A stretch of DNA of 64,000 nt from Pseudozyma flocculosa PF-1 (GCF_000417875.1 NW_006920882.1:184712-248711); one strand, 5' to 3'; shown: positions 20,978 to 32,769, counted from the stretch's first letter. The notes: generated by a model not told the origin, from the letters alone. Made by a program: numbers and translations.

Positions 20978-23900
20978 AAGGCATCGCCGACGTCGATTCG
21001 GGAGCGGGCCACGGACGCAAGTCAAGGCCTGTAAAAATCGGCCAGCGATCGGCCTGCCTCTGCCGTTGCTGGTTGGCCTGACAACCCTGCCGCCTTGCCT
21101 GCCGAGGCTGCGGGCCCGTCGCCACGCCCGCGCCATCGACCAACGACGGCCTCGACATCGATCTGCAGGCGGTGCCGTGCCGTGCCATGCCGACTTTATC
21201 TGATATCCCCATCGCCTCGCCCCGGCCGTACTGCAGCACCAAGCAGGCGAAGCAGGGCGAGGTCAAAGCACGCATCACCGAGAGGGGATCAGATCAGACC
21301 AGTCTGAGGGGCCCGACGGAGCACGACGCACCGGGCGGTCAGCAGCTTGGTTCGATCCATCGGTACGCCCGCTCGCAGCACCGCGCTTCTCGGGCAGAGG
21401 AGGTGGCATAGGAGATCGAGCCTCGGGTCTGGCCTCTGACGGACGCTCGTGGCGTCGAGCCAACGCAGGTTAGGTACGGTGGCCTGGCCAGACCAGCGGC
21501 GGAGCGATCACCGCGTGCTCTGCGCGTCGTTCGCCCAGCACGAGGGCATGGCAGCCCAGGCCAGGCCAGACCAGGCAGCGCGAGAGCGGGCGAGCAGGCG
21601 ACGATGGCCGCAGCCGAGCTGGCACGCCACCTCCGCCTGCTTCGAGCCCCGGTCGAGCGCCTTCGCAGGCTCTTGCTGTTGCCAACGAGACCGAACGCGT
21701 GGCTGGCCAGGCCTGCCTGGCGGCGGTGCAAGACGGACGTACTCGCCGCGGGCCGTCGGATGGCATTCTGGTAAGTCATAGGGCTTCGGATCGGAGCCCA
21801 ACACAGGACAGCTCAGCGCTGCGCGGCGCGGCACGGCGCGGCGCTGCAAACCTTTCCGTCCCGCGTATTTGCCGCTCCGTCTCTGCCTCAGAGGCTCGCC
21901 GGGGCCCCAAAGGGATCACATGGAGGCAGTATGCCCTCGTGGCGGTGGCGCTGGGAGCCCGCATCGGAACACGAAAGTCTTGCTCCCCGTCGCACAGCCA
22001 AGGCGGCTTTGGGTTCTCTGCTCAACGACAGGCAGAGCCCGATCAAGGTCCAGACCATTCAGTTGGATCGACAGACGCCGACGCGGCGCCTCACTCTGTC
22101 GGTCAGGCCTGGCCGGCTATGAGTAAACGAGCGCCGATAGTTTTGAGACTGGCGCTCACTAGCCTGCGTAGATGCCCAAGAGGCGTCCTTGCGCAGCAAC
22201 GTCCGCTCCGCCTGCCTGGCCACGTCGTCGTCGTCGAGTGCCATCGATGGCGTCGGTGTCGGAGCGTTCGTAACCTCGACCCATGCTCTGGTCTCCTGGA
22301 CCTCTCCTGCGACAGCTCACCGACACTCTCCTTTGACGACAGCCGTTCAGCTCGAGCTGTTCGCCCTCGTGCGATGATTCGAGGTACGGTGACGAGGCTG
22401 AGCCCCGTCGTACGTGACCAAGTTTGGCCGACCATCGGGCGTGTCCCTCCTCCTCTCTGTTGGCCGGAGCCGTTGAGGTTCAGCCTCGGTGCGTCACAGC
22501 TGGGAGGAAAATACGAGGTACGGCGGTGTGACGGGCCGCCGACGTCCTGCGGGCAACCAGGAGCAAGAAACGACAAACGAGACCCGCCAGCCTGACCCCG
22601 TTGCTACGCCTGGGCACGAGACAGGGTACCGTTCTCGGCTTTCAGAAGAGGGAGGCAGCTGATTGGCGGATGCAAGATTCGCGAGGCACGAGGGAGAGAT
22701 TCGTTCGACCACGATTACGGCTTGTCGGCAGCGACGCCGGTGGCGAGTACGTACTGCTCGACGCGCCGCCACCCGAGCGTGGTCGCCGTGCGAAGACGAT
22801 CGGTTCTTTTGTTCCGTTCCGTCGTCGGGCTTTATCAGCGAGCAGGAGCTAGTAAACCCGCTTACGTCGCGACATCGTCCAATCAAAGCGTTCTTCGAAC
22901 GACAGTCGCCCCAATTGTACCGTGAAGGGAGAAGGGGGGCCCGTTCGACATCCCGAGCCGATTTTCACCGCCCAAGACACGAGGCTGGACTATGGGGCGT
23001 CCGCCAAAGACGTCGTTTATTCAGACGATATTCGCCAGTCGTCCCCTTGGGGGCTCAACTCTTTGCTGAACCTGACGGTCGCGACTACCACCTATCGTCC
23101 CTTGCTGCGCACGCAGCACCTATCGTACTTACTCGCCCCGCAAACTTGCAGTCGCTGTTGCGGCTGGCTTTCTTCGACGCCATCGTGTGCCTGCCTCGAC
23201 CACGGACAGCGCTGGACGCCCTTCCTTCCTTGCCACTTCGTCCCTAGACTGGAGATCGAACGAGCGACGTTGGCAGCGCGTCCCGCCATCGCCATGAACG
23301 CACAGGGCCGAAAGGCAAGCCCATCTCTACCCTGGCTGCCACGCCTCCGACCGGGGCGAACGCTGCAGCATTGCCGCCACCTAGCGCTCCCGGAACCCGC
23401 GCAAGGTCGCCCTGGCATGCTCGCAACACGACTCTCGATCAGCGGGCCTCACGCTACACTTGTATCACTCACTCTCACTCTGTGCCTTTGTCGTCGCCAT
23501 GGCCGACCGACCTGAAAGCGGTCGAGGTCACGATGTCCCGGCAAAAGGCGGGGCAGTAGTCTGATTGGACCTGCACGGTGTCAGGCGACAAAGCTGTTAG
23601 ACGCCATCCCGTAGCGAGGGCCGGCTGGCCGTATGCATGCCGTCCAGGAGGAGCAAGGAGCTGGGGCTCGGCGATGGTCGCGATCGCTGTACTCGAGGGG
23701 CCCCTTCATTCAGGGGTCAAAAGTCGGGGCTGCCTTGCTTGGCCGGTTCAGATCCATCTCCATTCCCGGTGCAACGTGGCTGGGAGCTCCGAGAGAGCCG
23801 GGCAGGTGGATGCGTGTGCACTTACGCGTGCGCGTGTGTAGGGAAGGGCAGGCTAGGGCAGGCTGGGTAAGGTAGGGAGGGGGGCGCCGGCGTCGCTCGA

Positions 23901-24730
23901 GCGACGGGGGGCCACCTCGCCAACGGTCGGCTCGAGGCAGCTGAGATGGAAACACGGAGGCGGACAGGGGCTCGCGCAGCAGTCAGAGGTTCTTGGCGTA
24001 CGGAAACAGCAGCAGCAGCTAGCATCGCATGGAAGCCACGCACGCACGAGCGACGGTGCGCCGACAGCGGTCCACAGCAGGCAGGGCGGGCAGGCGGGCA
24101 GGCGGGGGCGGAGGGGCGTGGCGCCAAATGGGCCGCCCGAAGCCAAGTACCTGTACGTCGAATACGACCGCCTCGAGCAACCGTTTCTGGAGCCTTCTTT
24201 CGCGTGCAGGGCCTGTATTGGACCCTCGTATTCAAGACCTGAAAAAGGGGAAAGCTGGCGTCGAGGCCTTACCCCCTCACTGCCTAGGCGGGCCTGGCCT
24301 GGCCTGGCCTTGGCTGGCTGTCTTGGTACCTTGCTTGCTTGCCTCGCCTGCCCCCCTGGCCAGGCCAGGCAAGCGCCGCTCAACGCAGTCTGGCATGGGC
24401 GGGTGTGGCCTCTCCTGTCCTGTCCTCCTAGCCTGACCCACCTCTTCCTCTCCCCGACTGCTCGACGGGTCATCCGTTTTGCGACCACCCACCATTCAGC
24501 CCTGCCCTCGCTCACGCCGTGCGTGCACCAGGCAAGCAAGGCAACACCCGCTCGACTGGGCAGCTCGCACCTCTTCCGACGAACGTCCGCCAACAACGTA
24601 ACAGGCAAGCAGCCAGACCGGCTTTCAGATCAAGTCATCCAGGACCCCTCTTCATCGCCGCCTTGGCCACCGCCTCTACCGGCCCGTGCACCTGCCATCG
24701 TACAGGGAGCGCCCCCTCTCTAGCTGCCGG

Positions 24731-24737
24731 TATATAA
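24731..24737 (+). promoter_or_regulatory. TATA box upstream of the K+/H+ antiporter gene
   Basis: TATATAA lies about 300 bases before the ATG at 25030, so transcription would start about 30 bases downstream and leave a leader of roughly 270 nt. It is followed by a C/T-rich leader. Confidence 0.5.
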
Positions 24738-25029
24738 CGCCATCAGCCAGGTCTGCCCCTTGGTCGACTTCCCCTCTTCCGCGCACCACCACGCTCGACG
24801 ATCAACCCGCCCAAGGCCCGACTGACTTGTCCACCACCCAACGGGGCCGCCACGCCCACGCCCTTTTCACGACATCCCTTGACGACCCCGCGCACCCGGG
24901 CAGCTGGCTCCTGGACCTACACTCTACAGGAATCCGACACTCTACAGGATTCATCGGTCTCGACGCAGCGCCTCTCTTCCGTCCGCCACGCTTTTGGCAC
25001 CTCGCTGATCCTCCAGTCCGCCGCCTGCC

Positions 25030-27942
25030 ATGGCCAACATGCGCTTCCTCGTGGCGAGGGCCGCCCAGAGCGACTCGGTCCTTACCGGCGTCGACCCCAC
25101 CGAGTTCAACTCGGGCAATCCGATCCGCCTCTTCATCATCCAGGCCGCCATCATCATCGTCTTCACCCGCATCCTTGGCTTCTTTTTGCACAAGATCAAG
25201 CAGCCCAGCGTCATTGCCGAAGTCATTGGCGGCATCCTGCTCGGCCCGACGGCGCTCGGCCGGATCCCCGGCTTCACCGAGCACATCTTCCCCAAGCCCT
25301 CACTGCCCTACCTCAACCTCGTCTCCACCCTCGGCCTCACCCTCTTCCTTTTCCTCGTCGGCCTCGAGGTCGACGTCCGCGTCATCCGCCGCAACGCCAA
25401 GGAGTCGCTCACCATCAGCGTGGCCGGCATGGTGCTGCCCTTTGGCCTCGGTGCCGCCGTCTCGGTGGGCATCTACAACACCTTCATCGACAAGAGCTCG
25501 GTGTCGTTTGGCAACTTTGTCCTCTTTGTCGGCGTGGCGATGGCCATCACCGCCTTCCCGGTGCTGGCGCGCATCCTGACCGAGACCAAGCTGCTCTACA
25601 CCCGGGTCGGCGTGCTCACGCTGGCGGCGGGCGTCGGCAACGACGTCGTCGGATGGATCCTCCTCGCCCTCACCGTTGCCCTCGTCAATGCGTCGAGCGG
25701 CCTGACTGCGCTCTACATTCTCCTCTGCACCGTCGGCTGGGCCGCCTGCCTCTACTTCCTGGTCAAGCCCGCCTTCACCTGGCTGGCGCGCAGGACCGGC
25801 AGCTTTGAAAACGGGCCCAACCAGGTCATGATCATGGTGACGCTGCTGCTCGTGCTTGTCAGCGCCTGGATCACCGACATCATCGGCGTCCACCCCATCT
25901 TTGGCTCGTTCCTCGTCGGCCTGATGGTGCCCCACGAGGGCGGCTTCGCCATCGCCCTGACCGAGAAGATGGAGGATCTGGTCGCCGTCGTCTTCCTGCC
26001 CATCTACTTTGCCCTCTCGGGCCTCAAGACCAACCTCGGCGACCTCAACTCGGGCACCGCGTGGGGGTACACGATCGCCCTCATCTTCATCGCCTTCTTC
26101 TCCAAGTTTGTCGGGTGCGCCGGCACCGCCCGCCTCTTTGGCTTCAACTGGCGCGAGTCGGCCGCCATCGGCACCCTCATGTCGTGCAAGGGCCTCGTCG
26201 AGCTCATCGTGCTCAACATCGGCCTCTCAGCCGGCATCCTCGACACCCGCGTCTTCTCCATGTTTGTGCTCATGGCCGTCATCTCGACCGTCATCACCAC
26301 GCCCTTGACCCTCTGGATCTACCCGGAGCAGTACCGCACCACGCTCGACGACCACGGCGCCCACTCGCACCACGGCAAGTCGATCCTCGGCGGCGGCGGC
26401 GACGACGACGGCAGCAGCAGCGGCGACGGCGGCAGCAAGGGCGCCAAGAAGCTCTTGGTCGTCCTCAGCAGCTTCGAGCACCTCCCGGGCCTCATGACGC
26501 TCGTCCAGCTGATGCAGCCCTCGCTTGCCTCGGCGACGGCGCCGGCAGTCACCGACGGCGGCCTTCGCAGGCGCCACCACAAGGAGTCGAGCGGCAGCGA
26601 AAAGGGCGCCGAGGCCGACTTGGCCGACTCGAGCGAGGGCTCGATCAAGGACGAGGCCGACCACGACGCGATCCAGGGCACCCCGGTGCTGTCCTCGGGC
26701 GCGCCTTACGCGTCTGCCGCCGCAGCCCGTCCGGCCGACATCAGCATCGACGCTCTCAGGCTGGTCGAGCTGACCGATCGCACCTCGGCCGTCATGAAGG
26801 TGTCCGAGTCCGAGGACACGATGCGCGCCGACCCCATCATCAACGTCTTCAGCACGTTCGCCCGCCTCAACGGCCTCCCCGTCTCGTCGTCGATGGCCGT
26901 CATCCCGCAGGACGAGTATGCGCCCACGGTCGCCAACCGGTGCCGCATCACGGCCTCCAACTTCATCGTCCTGCCCATGACGCTGGGCCAGTCCATGTCT
27001 ACGTCGCAGCAGCAGGCGGCGCTGCAGCAGTCGACGACGCTGCCCAACCCCTTTGACGGCATCTTTGGCGCGCGGCCCGCCAACGCCGACGGCAAGCAGC
27101 AGCGCTACTCGCCGCACCACTTCAACTTTGTCCGCCGCATCATCCAGACGGCCGAGACCGACGTCGGCCTGCTCATTGACCGCAACGTCGCCGCTTCCTC
27201 GGGCTACTCGGCGGCCGGCCACGGTCCGCTGGCCCGCGTTGCCCGACCCAAGCACATTGTCCTGGGCTTCATGGGTGGGCCCGATGACCGCGCGGCGCTC
27301 GAGCTCATCACGCGCCTGTGCGGCTCCAACAAGTCACTGTCGGCCGTCGTGCTGCGCTTCCAGCGTATCTCGCCCGAGGACGCGGGCGAGTCGGCGCTGC
27401 CCGCCGTCCCGCCGACGATCCACCACGAGCTCTCGCTGCCACAGCACACGACGCGCTCGGGCGCCAACAACGCCGACACCATGTACCCGACCCAGTACCA
27501 GCAGTCGGCGCTTGAAGCGACGCTCGAGGACGACCTGGCCGTCAAGCGAGTCGAGCAAGAGATCGAGGCGGGACGCTACGACGGACGCATCCGCGTTCAG
27601 GACGTCAGCACGGCGCGGCCGCTGCGCGACCTGATCAAGGCGGTCGAGGTCGAGCAGCCGGCCATTGTCATGGTGGGCCGCGGCCGCCGCCAGCCGACGA
27701 TGACGCACCGCGACGAGCTCAAGCACCTGCTCCTGCACGGCGTCGACCAGGACGGCGCCACTGCGGCCACGACGCCTGCTGCCGAGTCGTCGCGGGAGGC
27801 GGCCAAGGACCGCGCCATCGACTCGGAGACGTGCAAAGTGATCGGCGAGCCCGCCATGGCGCTGACCATGGCCACCTCGTCGGCGAGCACCCTCGTCATT
27901 GCTGCCGGCTTCAACATCTCGGCCCGTCAGCTTCCGGCTTGA
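25030..27942 (+). CDS. KHA1: K+/H+ antiporter, Kha1-like (CPA2 family)
   Basis: An intronless frame of 970 residues. The first 430 residues form the membrane exchanger domain with about 12 hydrophobic segments. They contain the CPA2 signatures QPSVIAEVIGGILLGPTALG, FLFLVGLEVD, AITAFPVLARIL and AAGVGNDVVGWILLAL, the last holding the Asp pair region expected to bind the cation. A long cytosolic tail follows, with a His/Gly/Asp-rich patch near residue 440 and a late segment (PAIVMVGRGR) similar to universal-stress-like tails of fungal Kha1 proteins. The yeast protein acts in the Golgi/endosome for K+ and pH homeostasis; location here is inferred from that. A second ATG lies at codon 4. Confidence 0.93.
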   Translation: MANMRFLVARAAQSDSVLTGVDPTEFNSGNPIRLFIIQAAIIIVFTRILGFFLHKIKQPSVIAEVIGGILLGPTALGRIPGFTEHIFPKPSLPYLNLVSTLGLTLFLFLVGLEVDVRVIRRNAKESLTISVAGMVLPFGLGAAVSVGIYNTFIDKSSVSFGNFVLFVGVAMAITAFPVLARILTETKLLYTRVGVLTLAAGVGNDVVGWILLALTVALVNASSGLTALYILLCTVGWAACLYFLVKPAFTWLARRTGSFENGPNQVMIMVTLLLVLVSAWITDIIGVHPIFGSFLVGLMVPHEGGFAIALTEKMEDLVAVVFLPIYFALSGLKTNLGDLNSGTAWGYTIALIFIAFFSKFVGCAGTARLFGFNWRESAAIGTLMSCKGLVELIVLNIGLSAGILDTRVFSMFVLMAVISTVITTPLTLWIYPEQYRTTLDDHGAHSHHGKSILGGGGDDDGSSSGDGGSKGAKKLLVVLSSFEHLPGLMTLVQLMQPSLASATAPAVTDGGLRRRHHKESSGSEKGAEADLADSSEGSIKDEADHDAIQGTPVLSSGAPYASAAAARPADISIDALRLVELTDRTSAVMKVSESEDTMRADPIINVFSTFARLNGLPVSSSMAVIPQDEYAPTVANRCRITASNFIVLPMTLGQSMSTSQQQAALQQSTTLPNPFDGIFGARPANADGKQQRYSPHHFNFVRRIIQTAETDVGLLIDRNVAASSGYSAAGHGPLARVARPKHIVLGFMGGPDDRAALELITRLCGSNKSLSAVVLRFQRISPEDAGESALPAVPPTIHHELSLPQHTTRSGANNADTMYPTQYQQSALEATLEDDLAVKRVEQEIEAGRYDGRIRVQDVSTARPLRDLIKAVEVEQPAIVMVGRGRRQPTMTHRDELKHLLLHGVDQDGATAATTPAAESSREAAKDRAIDSETCKVIGEPAMALTMATSSASTLVIAAGFNISARQLPA

Positions 27943-28307
27943 GGAGGAGGGCCTGCGATTCCTTGCCGACATGGCCGAGCGGCCGGCAGCCGACTGCTGG
28001 CTCGTCGCCTGCCGCTGCTCTATTTCCCCTCGTCGACTTGCCTCGATCCGGCTGTGCTCCCTTGACCTAATCGCTGGGGCCGACGCCGCGCCGATGCGGC
28101 CATCGGCGGCCACCACATTGCTCGATACGACTTTCACGGACGCTCATCTCTCTCCATACCACGACACGACAGCCACGGCCTGGGGCCCTCGCCCTTCCAT
28201 AGTCACCTGATGTAATCTCTTCCGCACACCCTTGCTCGGCGTCTACGATATCATACCTTCCTCGCGATCGCGATTCCGAAACTACCATCGATCGACGACG
28301 ACGACGA
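27943..28307. other. Convergent 3' intergenic region
   Basis: About 0.37 kb between the convergent antiporter and hydrolase genes. Nothing beyond likely 3' UTRs is seen. Confidence 0.4.
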
Positions 28308-29443
28308 CTAGAGCCTGGCTCTGGACGCGGCGTCGTTGTCGTCGTCGAGGAAAGAAGTGATGGCGCGGCTCCAGGTGCGGGTGTCGAAGTAGTCGTACCA
28401 GAAGTGGGCGAACTCGGATCCCTGGGGTGGTACGAACCTGCGGGCGTGCGGGATGCCCTTGACGATGTAGTCGGACTCGGAGTAGGACACCATCCTGTCG
28501 CGGTGTCCGTGGATGACGAGGACGGGGAGAGTGGATGGGATGCGGTGCAGCTGCTTGCGCACATCGCATCCCTGGATGGCAAAGAACTGCGATGCGATAA
28601 TCTCGGCGGGTTGCCTGGTGACCGGGGGGCGGGGCGGAGGGGAGGATGAGAGGACGCACAGCTGAGCATGCTTAGAGGGAGCGCGAAAGAGAGCAGCGGA
28701 AGGGGGGAAGGACCGAACGTACCTGGTACCGAGCGAGACTTGAATGCGATCCTCGAACTTCTTGTACAGCTCGGTGCCTGGCCGCAGCGCGTCGGCGTGG
28801 TACTGCAGCCGCATCATCTCGGTCGTGATGTAGAGGTCGCGCTCCTGTTTGCCCTTGATCTTGGCGGCGCTGCGGGGTCGTCGAGCATGGGCGGCAGCGG
28901 CAGCGTATGGTCAGCATAGTGACGTGGCCTGAAGGGCTGCGCTCACACTCACGCATTCTGGATGGCCTGAAGGTCGGCGTCGCCGTGGGGCAGCTTGGTC
29001 ATGGTGGCGGTAAGGACGGCCTTTCGGATCTCCACACCCCTCACCTCGACGCCGCCGCCGCTAGTCTTCTTGCCCTCCTCGATAGAGATGAGCGCCTGGG
29101 TGATGTGGCCGCCCATGCTGAATCCGAGGAGGTCGACTTTGGTCCAGCCGATGCTGGCGAGGAGGGCGACGAGGTCGAGGCCCATGCTCTCGATGGTGAG
29201 GTCGTGGTCCCAGTCGTCGGGCACGGTCGATGCGCCGATGCCGCGGTGGTCAAAGATGAGCACTTTGCGCGACTCGGCGAGCGACTCGACGAGGGGCGAC
29301 CAGTGCTCCATGACTGCCGAGAGGCCGTTGATGAGGACCAGAGGCACGGCGCTGGACGACGACGAGGACGACGACAAAGGAGCGTGGATGCGGTAGCCCA
29401 GGACGGCGCCGTCGCTCGTGGTGAAATGCTGCGTCTGGACCAT
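28308..29443 (-). CDS. Alpha/beta hydrolase
   Basis: Exons 29443-28953, 28869-28723 and 28614-28308 join in frame to 315 residues. The fold signatures are VLINGLSAVMEHW (oxyanion region), IFDHRGIGAS, the nucleophile elbow GFSMGG with Ser109, LVIHGHRDRMV carrying the likely acid Asp, and a late His (EFAHFWYDYF). The N-terminus reads MVQTQHFTTSDGAVLGYR, like 3-oxoadipate enol-lactonase or epoxide-hydrolase-type proteins, but the substrate cannot be told from sequence. No signal peptide or membrane anchor is seen, so it is probably cytosolic. The start at 29443 fits the normal distance to the first beta strand. Confidence 0.85.
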
Positions 29444-29968
29444 GGTCGACGCGGGCGCGATGGGAGAGAGCAGGGACAGAGAAGAGGGGCGACGGTATGC
29501 AGAAGGCAGGGCAAAGCGATAGGGATGATGGTGGTGGCGGTGGAAGGTGGTAGGCGAGTTACCCCGCACTTTGGCCACCTCGAACCGGCGGTCGGCTTCT
29601 TGTCGGATCCCGGAGGCAGGGCCGTGATAGCGGGGACGCGGCTGCCTGCCCCCACGCTGCTTAGTCAGCATGCTGTTCCCTGCTCGCCGCCGCTCCACAT
29701 CCAAAACTGGTGGCCACGCAGCGTTCCGCACTTTGCTTCGATCCCGCCACCACCACCACCACCACCGTCGCCATCGCTGCCTTCAACGTTCCCAGCGTCC
29801 CTTTCATCAAGAGCATCCACCCAAGCCTCGCTGCACTAGACCGCATCCTCGCGAGCGCTACGGATACACACACGCCGCGGCTCACACCTCTTGCGCTCGC
29901 ACTCCTGTCCTGCTTGTCCCTCGAAGCGCGCCCTCCAGGACCCTCTCGCATCCCCACGTACAGCCAGC
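29444..29968. other. Divergent hydrolase/SPF30 promoter region
   Basis: About 0.53 kb between divergent starts. It carries a short run of CCA triplets (about 29749-29766). No other element is recognised. Confidence 0.4.
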
Positions 29969-31249
29969 ATGGACGCAGACGGGTAGGTCGCACCCTCAGA
30001 GGGTTTAGCTGCGTCTTTTCATGCCAACAGCTGACCCTTTCCGACGCCACATCCTTCCCACCTTCCCGCGATCGACAGAATCCAGCTCTATGAGCGTGAG
30101 CACCCCCGCGCTACACCCCGGCTCGTGACGTATCGCGACGATGACTGACCCAACCGCCATCTCCTCCATTTCACACGCATGCCTTTCGAAACCTGCAGAC
30201 CAGCTAGCGCAGGTAGAGTCAGCCCTGGCCGCAGACCCGTCCAACGCCGAGCTCCAGAACCTGAGAGATGAACTCGTCAACCTCATCAATCTGACCAAAT
30301 CCCTTCAAGGCGGCGCTGGCGCTGATGGAACAGACGGCTCCGGCTCCAGCGCAAACGTGGCAAGCTCCTCGACAGCCCCCGTAGTACCAGCACCAGCAGC
30401 AGCAGCGGGCCCTTCGACTCACAGGCAGTCGGGTGGCGCACCAGCAACCACGCACCACTTTGCTGCAGGCGATGACGTCTCGGCGAGGTACGCTGTGAGT
30501 TTCAGCACTCCCCGCCATTGCGCCGCATCATGCCCGAAAGGCACGCGGGACCGACTGACCATGCTTCTGCTCCTCTATTCCATCCTCGCACGTCCCTTGG
30601 ACCCATAGGAGGATGGCCGATGGTACCCGGCCCGTATCGTGTCTGTGGGCGGATCCTCGGACCACCCGGTCTACTCGGTCATCTTCAAAGGCTACAACAA
30701 CACCGAGATTGTGACAGCAGCCGACCTCCGCCCGTCCAAACCTCGCACCGCCGGCACCTCTTCGCCGGCCACGGCCGCCTCTGCCACTCCGACTACCGCC
30801 TCGTCCTCGTCGGCGTCTCCAGCCCCAGCATCATCGTCATCGGGCACCAACAAGAGGCTGACGCCCGCCGAGGAAGAGGAGCGCGAGCGGAAACGCAAGC
30901 GCAACGAGCGCAAGACGGAAAAGCTCGCGGCCAAGCAGGCGGCACAGGTGGACAAGCAGGCGGCCTGGCAGAAGTTTGCCAAAAAGGGCGTCAAGAAGGG
31001 CGTCATCCCGGGCCAAAAGAGCATCTTCAAGACGCCCGACGACCCGTACGCCAAGGGTGAGTGTGGACCTTGCTTCAGCCACGAGCTGCGCCCGAACCGC
31101 CTTGAGTATGTCCTGATCTGACCCGGAGCTTCGTCCTCGCGCTGCGGTCTGCTGTCACAGTCGGCGTCGTTGGCGGCGGCAGGGGCATGACGACCTACAA
31201 TTCGCGCTCCAAGCACGTCTACGACGGCAGCGAGGGCGGTCAGTCCTGA
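29969..31249 (+). CDS. SPF30: Tudor-domain splicing factor SPF30/SMNDC1
   Basis: Five exons (29969-29982, 30079-30095, 30199-30494, 30609-31056, 31161-31249) join to 287 residues. The first two exons are 14 and 17 nt. Only this chain gives the expected N-terminal helix (IQLYEHQLAQVESAL, then LRDELVNLINLTKSL). A Tudor domain spans about residues 97-150 (CARYAEDGRWYPARIVS-type core, then YSVIFKGYNNTE). A Lys/Arg-rich helix (KRKRNERKTEKL) and the conserved WQKFAKKGVKKG and KSIFKTPDD segments follow, then the C-terminal VGVVGGG. The human protein binds symmetric dimethyl-arginine and is needed for assembly of the spliceosomal tri-snRNP. Nuclear location is expected. Confidence 0.9.
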
Positions 31250-32241
31250 GCCGAGCTTGCCGCTCGTAGTACGCGCTCAGGTGCGACGACGGCCTGCGGC
31301 CCGCTACAGCCGATGGCCCCACCTCACTACTGTGGCAACCCACACCGTTCGGGTCGGCAGTTGTCTGGCTGAAGTTGGGAACGCCAGAAGCTACATAAGT
31401 GGCGACTCATACAGTACAATGCTTGGCTTCCACGCCATCGTTGCACCGACGTTGGGCGTACTTGCATGGCCTGGCCTTGACCTTGCAGTTGCCGTGCCGG
31501 CAGACAAGGGCGTTTTGTCACCTGTATCCCTCTGCCCCGCTGCCATCGTGGTGGGCTGCCATCCCCGGCCAGGCAGGCAGGGGCTTCTGACACTTCCAGC
31601 TCACCATGCTTCGTCCTGCATGTACTTGTGGGGGCACGATCGATGCCATTGTCCGTCCGTCGGTCTGCACTCATACAAACTAGGGTTTGAAGGTCGACCC
31701 GGCGACGGCGATAACCGTGGAGCAAGAGCACAAGCTGCAACGCGGCTGTGCACTCCATCCCGGTCCGTCGTGGCTCCATAACGAATCCATGCCGTGCTAT
31801 CCGACACCGTCTCGGCCCAAAGAAGAGCGCTCGGCCCGTCGTCATTGCCCGGAAGGGAATTCATAGATACCCCTGCCGCTGGGCCGTGCCAAGACCATTG
31901 TCTGCGTCGCGCCCACACGCCCACACGAGAAAGGGGCCCGATGCCACCGCAGAAGGCGCTCCTAGGTCCGCTCGCGGTGGCTCCGCGTTCACGGGGCGTT
32001 GGGGATGACGAGGGGGTGGGCACGCTCTCCGTGGCTTCCGGTGGGCTGCCGTCTGGCCTGGCCGGGCCGTGCCTCGGTTTCGAGTGCCACGTACCTATAT
32101 AAGCGGTGCGGCCGTCCCCGTCCTCGTCCTCTCCCTCGACCCTCGACACCAACCGCCCCACTTGCACGCGCGCACACCACCGCACACACCTCCGCACAGC
32201 ACACCAAGGCTCCATCACAACCACCGCACACGACGATCGAC
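31250..32241. other. Intergenic region upstream of secreted protein A
   Basis: About 1 kb with no recognisable gene. The last 150 bases carry the TATA box and C-rich leader of the next gene. Confidence 0.4.
32096..32102 (+). promoter_or_regulatory. TATA box of secreted protein A
   Basis: TATATAA stands 140 bases upstream of the ATG at 32242, within an otherwise GC-rich region. Confidence 0.65.
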
Positions 32242-32769
32242 ATGCTCAAGTCTACGCTCTCGACCCTCGTCGTCCTCTCTGCATTCGTCACGACGGGGAG
32301 CAGGGCAGCGCCGCCGACGTCGGGCTTCACGCAGGTGGGACACCTGAAGTGTGCCCAGCCCAGCGCCGACCTTTGGGTCCTCGAAAGCACCTCGGACCAC
32401 GAGCTGTACCTCTACGGCGAGACCAAGGGCGACCTCGGCCTATCGCTCGTCAAGACCGCCACGGGCGCAGTCGTCGCGGGCCCCCTGATCCCGTCGAACC
32501 AGGTCAAGTGCAAGCAGGTGTCGCCCGCCGCGCTCCAGGCGTGCAGGGACCTCGACTCGCGCCTGCACCCGACGCAGAAGGAGAGCGACGGCAGCAGCAA
32601 GTACACGCTCAAAGGTGAGGATCCTTTGGCGCGCAGGCGCTCGGTCCGGCTTCGCGAAGGTGTGGAGCAGGCGATCGACTGACAGTCGCCCTCTTGTTGC
32701 GCCCCTTCCTTGTCCTGAATCGTGCTCACCGCAGTCGATGCTACCGTCCACGGGCTTGGCGCGGTCTGA
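32242..32769 (+). CDS. Small secreted protein A (divergent member of a three-gene family)
   Basis: Exons 32242-32614 and 32735-32769 give 135 residues. A signal peptide is clear (hydrophobic TLVVLSAFV, likely cleavage after SRA near residue 22). The mature part has a GHL motif, three cysteines, two of them in the spaced pair VKC...QAC, and ends with YTLK, a phase-1 intron, then the short cassette VDATVHGLGAV. The same exon layout (signal, Cys pair, phase-1 intron just before a Val-initiated tail) is found in the next two genes, so I group them as one family despite low identity. No known domain is recognised. An extracellular or effector-like role is only inferred from size, signal peptide and clustering. 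Confidence 0.7.

Larger units (their letters stand above)
19105..25029. other. 5.9 kb region without a recognisable gene
   Basis: This lies between the divergent histidine kinase and the Kha1-type antiporter. Open frames are present on both strands because of high GC content, but none shows a domain, a plausible exon chain or a signal peptide. It contains GACGGGC repeats (19933-19971), AGCAAGC repeats (20943-20977), CCTGG runs near 24292-24310 and a TATA box at 24731. It could be a long regulatory region, hold non-coding RNA, or carry decayed mobile DNA. Confidence 0.45.

Noticed and set aside
21345..21365. B-box-like GGTTCGATCC suggesting a tRNA
   Set aside because: No T stem pairs around it, and no A box or acceptor stem can be built upstream.
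20091..24723. Many open frames of 100-300 codons on both strands
   Set aside because: High GC content removes stop codons by chance. The translations are Arg/Pro/Ala-rich without domains, and no splice chain connects them.
30141..30160. ATG at 30141 as the start of SPF30
   Set aside because: It is in frame but gives an N-terminus unlike the family. The two short upstream exons rebuild the expected helix exactly and keep phase.
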